From NCBI GenBank assembly GCA_002359895.1, contig DEOB01000008.1, positions 85,928-149,927 on the forward strand: a DNA stretch of 64,000 bases, read 5' to 3'. This DNA comes from Stenotrophomonas sp. UBA2629. GTDB lineage: Bacteria > Pseudomonadota > Gammaproteobacteria > Xanthomonadales > Xanthomonadaceae. The notes under the pieces were generated by a model, which had not been told where the DNA came from, did no database searches, and was given only the letters and a program-made list of their open reading frames with translations. A program made the translations under genes and the position numbers. Below are positions 60,793 to 64,000 of the stretch, in pieces. Every line of letters begins with the position of its first letter. Position 1 is the stretch's first letter.

Positions 60793-61464
60793 TCAACCGC
60801 CAACCGCGGCCTTCAACTCCGCCAGCTGTTCCTGCAGTTCGGCGACCGTCGCTTCCAACTGCTGCACGCGCGCTTCCAGTGCGCTGTTATCCACGGCGCC
60901 TGATGAAGTAGACGGTGCGGACTTGTAGGTTTCGGCCAATGCAGCCATGTCCAACGGGCCGCCCATCAGGTGCATGTAGCGGTCTTCGCGCTGGCCGCTG
61001 GCGCGCGGCAACTGCACCACCAGGCCGCGTTGCTGCAGGCGTTCAAGCTGATGGCGCAGGTCGGCGGCGTCAGCAAATTTGGCCATGCGCTCGCTGCGTG
61101 TGGTGAGTTCGCCAATGGTCTGCGGGCCGCGCAACAGCAACAGGCCGAGCAGGGCAACGCGTTGGCGCGACAGGTCCAGCTTGATGCCGGCAAGGTGCTC
61201 GTAACGTTCGGCGCGCGAAGAAAAGTGCTGGCGTGCCAGGCCCAGGTTTTCCAGCTGGCGCAGCGCGTGCTGCACGGTGCCGGCGTCCAGATTCATCATC
61301 GGCTCGCGGGCGGTTTTCTGGTTGGCGGCCACCTGGGTGGCGTTGACGGTGAGCGGGTAGGCGTCCGGCGTGGTGGCCTCCTTCTCGATCAGGCAGCCCA
61401 GCGCGCGCGCCTGCGCGGCGTCGAGGATGGGGAAATTGGGGGTCTGCTGGCTGTCGTCGGTCAT
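60793..61464 (-). CDS. YceH-family (DUF480) protein
   Basis: A 223-residue protein with the YceH pattern: LDAAQARALGCLIEKEATTP at the N-terminus, then YPLTVNATQVAANQKTARE, RQRVALLGLLLLRGPQTIGE and a middle winged-helix pair. A C-terminal coiled coil (ALEARVQQLEATVAELQEQL) follows a serine-rich linker. The function is uncharacterised; the fold suggests a regulatory DNA-binding role. The start at 61464 matches the family N-terminus; the frame remains open farther upstream without conserved sequence. Confidence 0.9.
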   Translation of the reverse strand: MTDDSQQTPNFPILDAAQARALGCLIEKEATTPDAYPLTVNATQVAANQKTAREPMMNLDAGTVQHALRQLENLGLARQHFSSRAERYEHLAGIKLDLSRQRVALLGLLLLRGPQTIGELTTRSERMAKFADAADLRHQLERLQQRGLVVQLPRASGQREDRYMHLMGGPLDMAALAETYKSAPSTSSGAVDNSALEARVQQLEATVAELQEQLAELKAAVGG

Positions 61465-61510
61465 CGTCGCTGTTCCGTCACGCGGGGGCGCAAGGATAGC
61501 CGAGAGAGAA

Positions 61511-61597
61511 AAAACCGGGGTCAGAGTCGGGTTTGGGCCACGGGCTCTTGATGGCTTCCGGGCCCGGATGTCGAAACCCGACTCTGACCCCGGTTTT
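61511..61597. repeat. 24-bp perfect inverted repeat with 39-bp centre
   Basis: Arms at 61511-61534 and 61574-61597 are exact reverse complements over 24 bases; their core is CCGGGGTCAGAGTCGGG. The 39-bp centre includes the 12-bp palindrome TCCGGGCCCGGA (61557-61568). Whole-element size is 87 bp. It lies between the divergent yceH-like and phosphatase genes. GGGGTCAGAGT-type repeats are familiar in this group near REP-associated transposases; that link is from memory. Confidence 0.75.
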
Positions 61598-61666
61598 GCC
61601 TTCGGGGGCGGGCAGGGCGGGGAGCCGGTAAACTTGCCGGGTTTAGGAATAGTCCCGGTAGTGCCC

Positions 61667-62563
61667 ATGTCCCGATTCCCTGCTCTTACTTTGCTCACTT
61701 GCGCCGTGCTGTCGCTGGCTGCCTGCAGCTCGCCCGACCGCCTGACGCGCGTTTCGCCGCCGCCGGCTGTGGTCGCGCCGCTCAATGGTGCCAATGACAA
61801 CCTCAACGCGGTGCTGTGGGTGCAGCGGTCGCAGGAATACCGTGCCAGCGCATTGCAGACCTGGTTGTTGGCCGGGCAGCAGCTCGACCGCGCGCTGGCC
61901 GACCCGACCTGGACCGCGCTGTTGCCGGAAGAGGGGGGCAATCACCAGTCCGGCAAGCTGAAGCCGGCCGTGGTGGTGGATGTGGACGAAACCGTGCTGG
62001 ACAACTCGCCCTATCAGGCGCGCTTGGTGCGTGACGGCAGCAGTTACAACGACGCCACCTGGCAGGCATGGGTGGACGAGCAGAAGGCTGAGGCCGTGCC
62101 CGGCGCGGTGCATTTTGCCCAGCTGGCCGCGTCCAAGGGCGTGACCATGATCTACATCAGCAACCGCACCGCCGCGATGAAGGACGCCACCTTGGCCAAC
62201 CTGCGCAAGGTCGGCTTCCCGGTGGCGGACGACAGCGTCTACCTGGGCCTGGGCACCGTGGTGCCGGGCTGCAGGCAGGTGGAAAGCGAAAAGGGCTGCC
62301 GCCGCGAACTTGTGGCGCAGCACTACCGCGTGTTGATGCAGGTGGGTGACCAGTTCACCGATTTCCTGCAGGTCGAGGACAACACCCTGCCGGCGCGCGA
62401 CGCGCTGCTGGACAAGTATCAGGATTGGCTCGGCTCGCGCTGGTGGATGCTGCCCAACCCCACCTACGGCGGCTGGGAAGGTGCGTCGTTCAACAACGCC
62501 TGGTCGTTGCCGGCGGACAAGCGCAACGCCGCCAAGCGCGATGCGCTGAAGGTGGCCCGATGA
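61667..62563 (+). CDS. Class B/C-type acid phosphatase lipoprotein (e(P4)-like)
   Basis: A 298-residue HAD-superfamily phosphatase attached to the outer membrane by a lipobox cysteine (LSLAAC, C20). The catalytic DxDET motif is VVVDVDETVLDN with D105 and D107; IYISNR gives the second motif and VGDQFTDF the last. Such enzymes dephosphorylate nucleoside monophosphates outside the inner membrane. The end overlaps pyrF as ATGA, linking nucleotide salvage to pyrimidine synthesis. Confidence 0.88.
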   Translation: MSRFPALTLLTCAVLSLAACSSPDRLTRVSPPPAVVAPLNGANDNLNAVLWVQRSQEYRASALQTWLLAGQQLDRALADPTWTALLPEEGGNHQSGKLKPAVVVDVDETVLDNSPYQARLVRDGSSYNDATWQAWVDEQKAEAVPGAVHFAQLAASKGVTMIYISNRTAAMKDATLANLRKVGFPVADDSVYLGLGTVVPGCRQVESEKGCRRELVAQHYRVLMQVGDQFTDFLQVEDNTLPARDALLDKYQDWLGSRWWMLPNPTYGGWEGASFNNAWSLPADKRNAAKRDALKVAR

Positions 62564-63279
62564 GCCGCGCTCCGCTGCCGCTGCGCAATGACGAGAAGCT
62601 GATCTTCGCCCTGGACGTGCCCGGCAAGGCACAGGCCCTTGAATGGGTGGACCGCTTGGGCGATTCCGTGTCGTTCTACAAGATCGGCATGGAGCTGCTG
62701 GCATCGGGCGAGTATTTCGACGTGCTGGACGCCCTGGCCAAGCGCGACAAACGCGTGTTTGTTGATCTGAAGTTCTTCGACATTCCCGCCACGATCGGCG
62801 GCGTTATCCGCCGTTTGTCGCAGTGGCCGGTGAGCTACTGCACCATCCACGGCTGGCACCCGGCCATGATGGAAGCGGCCGCTGCGGCCAACACCTCGGA
62901 CATGCGCCTGCTGGCCGTGACCGTGCTGACCTCGATGGGCCGTCCGGATCTGGCGCAGATGGGCATCGACCGCGAGCCGGTGGACGTGGTGGTCGAGCGC
63001 GCGCTGGCCGCGCAGCAGGCCGGCATCGACGGTGTCATCGCCTCCGGCCAGGAAGCTGCGCCCATCCGCGCCGCCACCGGCGCCGGTTTTTCCATCGTCT
63101 GCCCGGGCATCCGCCCCGGTGGGCCGGTGGGCGATGACCAACAGCGCACCGTGGGCGTGGCCGAGGCATTTGCCGACGGCGCCGACGCCATCGTGGTGGG
63201 CCGGCCGATCCGCCTGGCTGCAGATCCGCGCGCCGCTGCACGGTTGATCCAGCAGGAAATTTCCGATTCATTTAAATAA
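62560..63279 (+). CDS. pyrF: Orotidine 5'-phosphate decarboxylase
   Basis: A 239-residue TIM-barrel enzyme that makes UMP from OMP. The catalytic array D69-x-K71-x-x-D74 is in VFVDLKFFDIPAT, and the phosphate loop is in CPGIRPGG and VVGRPI near the C-terminus. The ATG at 62560 overlaps the phosphatase stop as ATGA. Length and motifs are normal. An AT-rich imperfect dyad begins a few bases after the stop (63283-63314) and may end the transcript. Confidence 0.96.
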   Translation: MSRAPLPLRNDEKLIFALDVPGKAQALEWVDRLGDSVSFYKIGMELLASGEYFDVLDALAKRDKRVFVDLKFFDIPATIGGVIRRLSQWPVSYCTIHGWHPAMMEAAAAANTSDMRLLAVTVLTSMGRPDLAQMGIDREPVDVVVERALAAQQAGIDGVIASGQEAAPIRAATGAGFSIVCPGIRPGGPVGDDQQRTVGVAEAFADGADAIVVGRPIRLAADPRAAARLIQQEISDSFK

Positions 63280-63623
63280 AATCAACAACTTATGATGTTA
63301 TTCATAAAGTGTTGCTTTAACTGAATCGGGCGCGTAGGCTAGCCCTCGTCCGGCGCTGCCGGCGATGCGTCAAACCAGTCCACCGGCCCTGTGCCGGCTT
63401 GAGGAGGTCTGTCACCGGCAACGGGGCGGCCTCTTTTTTTTTGGGCCTTTTGTAATTAAAGGCCGCACTTTGGGCTACGCCTGAGTGGCGGGCCGCAAGA
63501 AGCGCTGTGGCAGAAGGACGCCCTGCCGTGCACAGCGCGCGCTTCCACCGTGACGGCCATGCTTGCCGCTGTCATCGGGCTGGCCTCAAGATGCCCGCAG
63601 CCTTTGGGGAGGACCGCCGCGCC
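63280..63623. other. Intergenic region with AT-rich dyad and possible small RNA
   Basis: From left to right it holds an imperfect AT-rich inverted repeat (63283-63295 and 63302-63314, 11 of 13 pairs), a sigma-70-like promoter (TTGCTT, 17 bases, TAGGCT, 63312-63340), two CCGGC/GCCGG hairpins (63350-63362, 63383-63397) and a nine-T run (63434-63442). The remainder to the lipoprotein start shows only a GGCCTTT/AAAGGCC dyad. Confidence 0.6.
63345..63442 (+). ncRNA. Putative small RNA with intrinsic terminator
   Basis: The segment begins after a promoter-like TTGCTT-N17-TAGGCT. It contains two short hairpins (CCGGC-GCT-GCCGG and CCGGC-CCTGT-GCCGG) and a third GAGG...CCTC closing stem that runs into nine Ts. 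Predicted length is about 95-100 nucleotides. No open reading frame of note lies inside. The RNA family is not recognised; a leader of the following lipoprotein gene is an alternative. Confidence 0.45.
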
Positions 63624-64000
63624 ATGCCACGACGTTCATTACGAGCCTGCCACCACGTGCTGCTGTTTTCGCTGTGTGCGACGGCGTTGCTGGCCGGCTG
63701 CAAGCGCGACGCCGAACCTCTGCCGGGCGCCGCCACCGAGCCGGCTGCGGCGGTGCGGCAGCTGGCCAAACATCTGCAGGACAACGACCTGGTGGGTTAT
63801 GCCCGTGCGGCGGTGCCACCTGCGCAGTACGCCGAGCTGGAGGCCGCCTGGGCACAGGGCCACAGCCGTTGGCCGCTGACCGAACTGCCGCTGGATGAAA
63901 AGCTGCCAGGCCTGCTGGCGACGCTGTCGGAAAAGAACGCCGAGCAGCAGTTGCAACGTGCCTTCAAGGCACAGCTGGAAGGCCAGGCGGCCAGCGTGCG
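63624..64000 (+). CDS. Lipoprotein, N-terminal part (partial)
   Basis: The frame is open from ATG 63624 to the window edge, at least 125 residues. A signal peptide ends in lipobox TALLAGC, and the mature protein is alanine- and leucine-rich and helical (RQLAKHLQDNDLVGYARAAV, EKNAEQQLQRAFKAQLEGQ). GGAGGA lies 11 bases upstream. I do not recognise the family; the rest lies outside the window. Confidence 0.7.
   Translation, partial: MPRRSLRACHHVLLFSLCATALLAGCKRDAEPLPGAATEPAAAVRQLAKHLQDNDLVGYARAAVPPAQYAELEAAWAQGHSRWPLTELPLDEKLPGLLATLSEKNAEQQLQRAFKAQLEGQAASV

Noticed and set aside
61511..61597. Inverted repeat considered as an intrinsic terminator
   Set aside because: It lies between the start sides of divergent genes, not after a stop codon, and the 39-bp loop is too long for a typical terminator.

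Overview
The window is a GC-rich stretch of a gammaproteobacterial chromosome that looks like Xanthomonadaceae (Stenotrophomonas, Xanthomonas or Pseudoxanthomonas; I cannot decide which). The evidence is the high GC content, several large TonB-dependent receptors, a Xanthomonas-style gltB/gltD pair, and many copies of a short palindromic repeat of the CCCCTCTCCC...GGGAGAGGGG type. Coding is dense and coding style is even. I see no insertion sequence, prophage, CRISPR array, rRNA or tRNA gene.

Layout. 1-1038: end of a TonB-dependent receptor and a small unknown gene. 1294-6040: an alcohol/aldehyde oxidation module (adhP, an aldehyde dehydrogenase) divergent from an AcoR-type sigma-54 activator; a canonical -24/-12 promoter lies in front of the aldehyde dehydrogenase. 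6102-14703: KDPG aldolase and KDG kinase, divergent from a TonB-dependent receptor and a large secreted LamG protein; two identical 18-bp sites lie between the two arms. This looks like a small polysaccharide-utilisation locus. 14960-15835: a two-domain methylglyoxal-synthase-like protein.

15968-39786 is the most striking region. An AraC-type regulator faces an operon that encodes every step from 4-hydroxy-L-proline to 2-oxoglutarate: epimerase, three-part D-hydroxyproline dehydrogenase, deaminase and 2-oxoglutarate semialdehyde dehydrogenase. The operon continues with an Xaa-Pro dipeptidase, an amino-acid permease, a DPP-IV-type serine peptidase and a DUF885 protein. Next come a second TonB-dependent receptor, a secreted amidohydrolase, a Tat-exported GH127-type beta-L-arabinofuranosidase and a pyrroline/piperideine-2-carboxylate reductase. 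Read together, this is a candidate system for consuming plant hydroxyproline-rich glycoproteins such as extensins: remove the arabinose, import the peptide, cut at proline-like residues, burn the hydroxyproline.

40157-64000 is mostly housekeeping and stress functions: glutamate synthase, a type IB topoisomerase flanked by two small I78-like inhibitor lipoproteins, an SDR, a BlaI/M56 pair with two operators, a helicase/exonuclease pair matching MrfA/MrfB, a divergent thymidylate kinase, a DUF3667 membrane protein, a YceH-type protein, an e(P4)-type acid phosphatase, pyrF, a possible small RNA and the start of a lipoprotein. All names come from motif recognition by eye; no database search was run.
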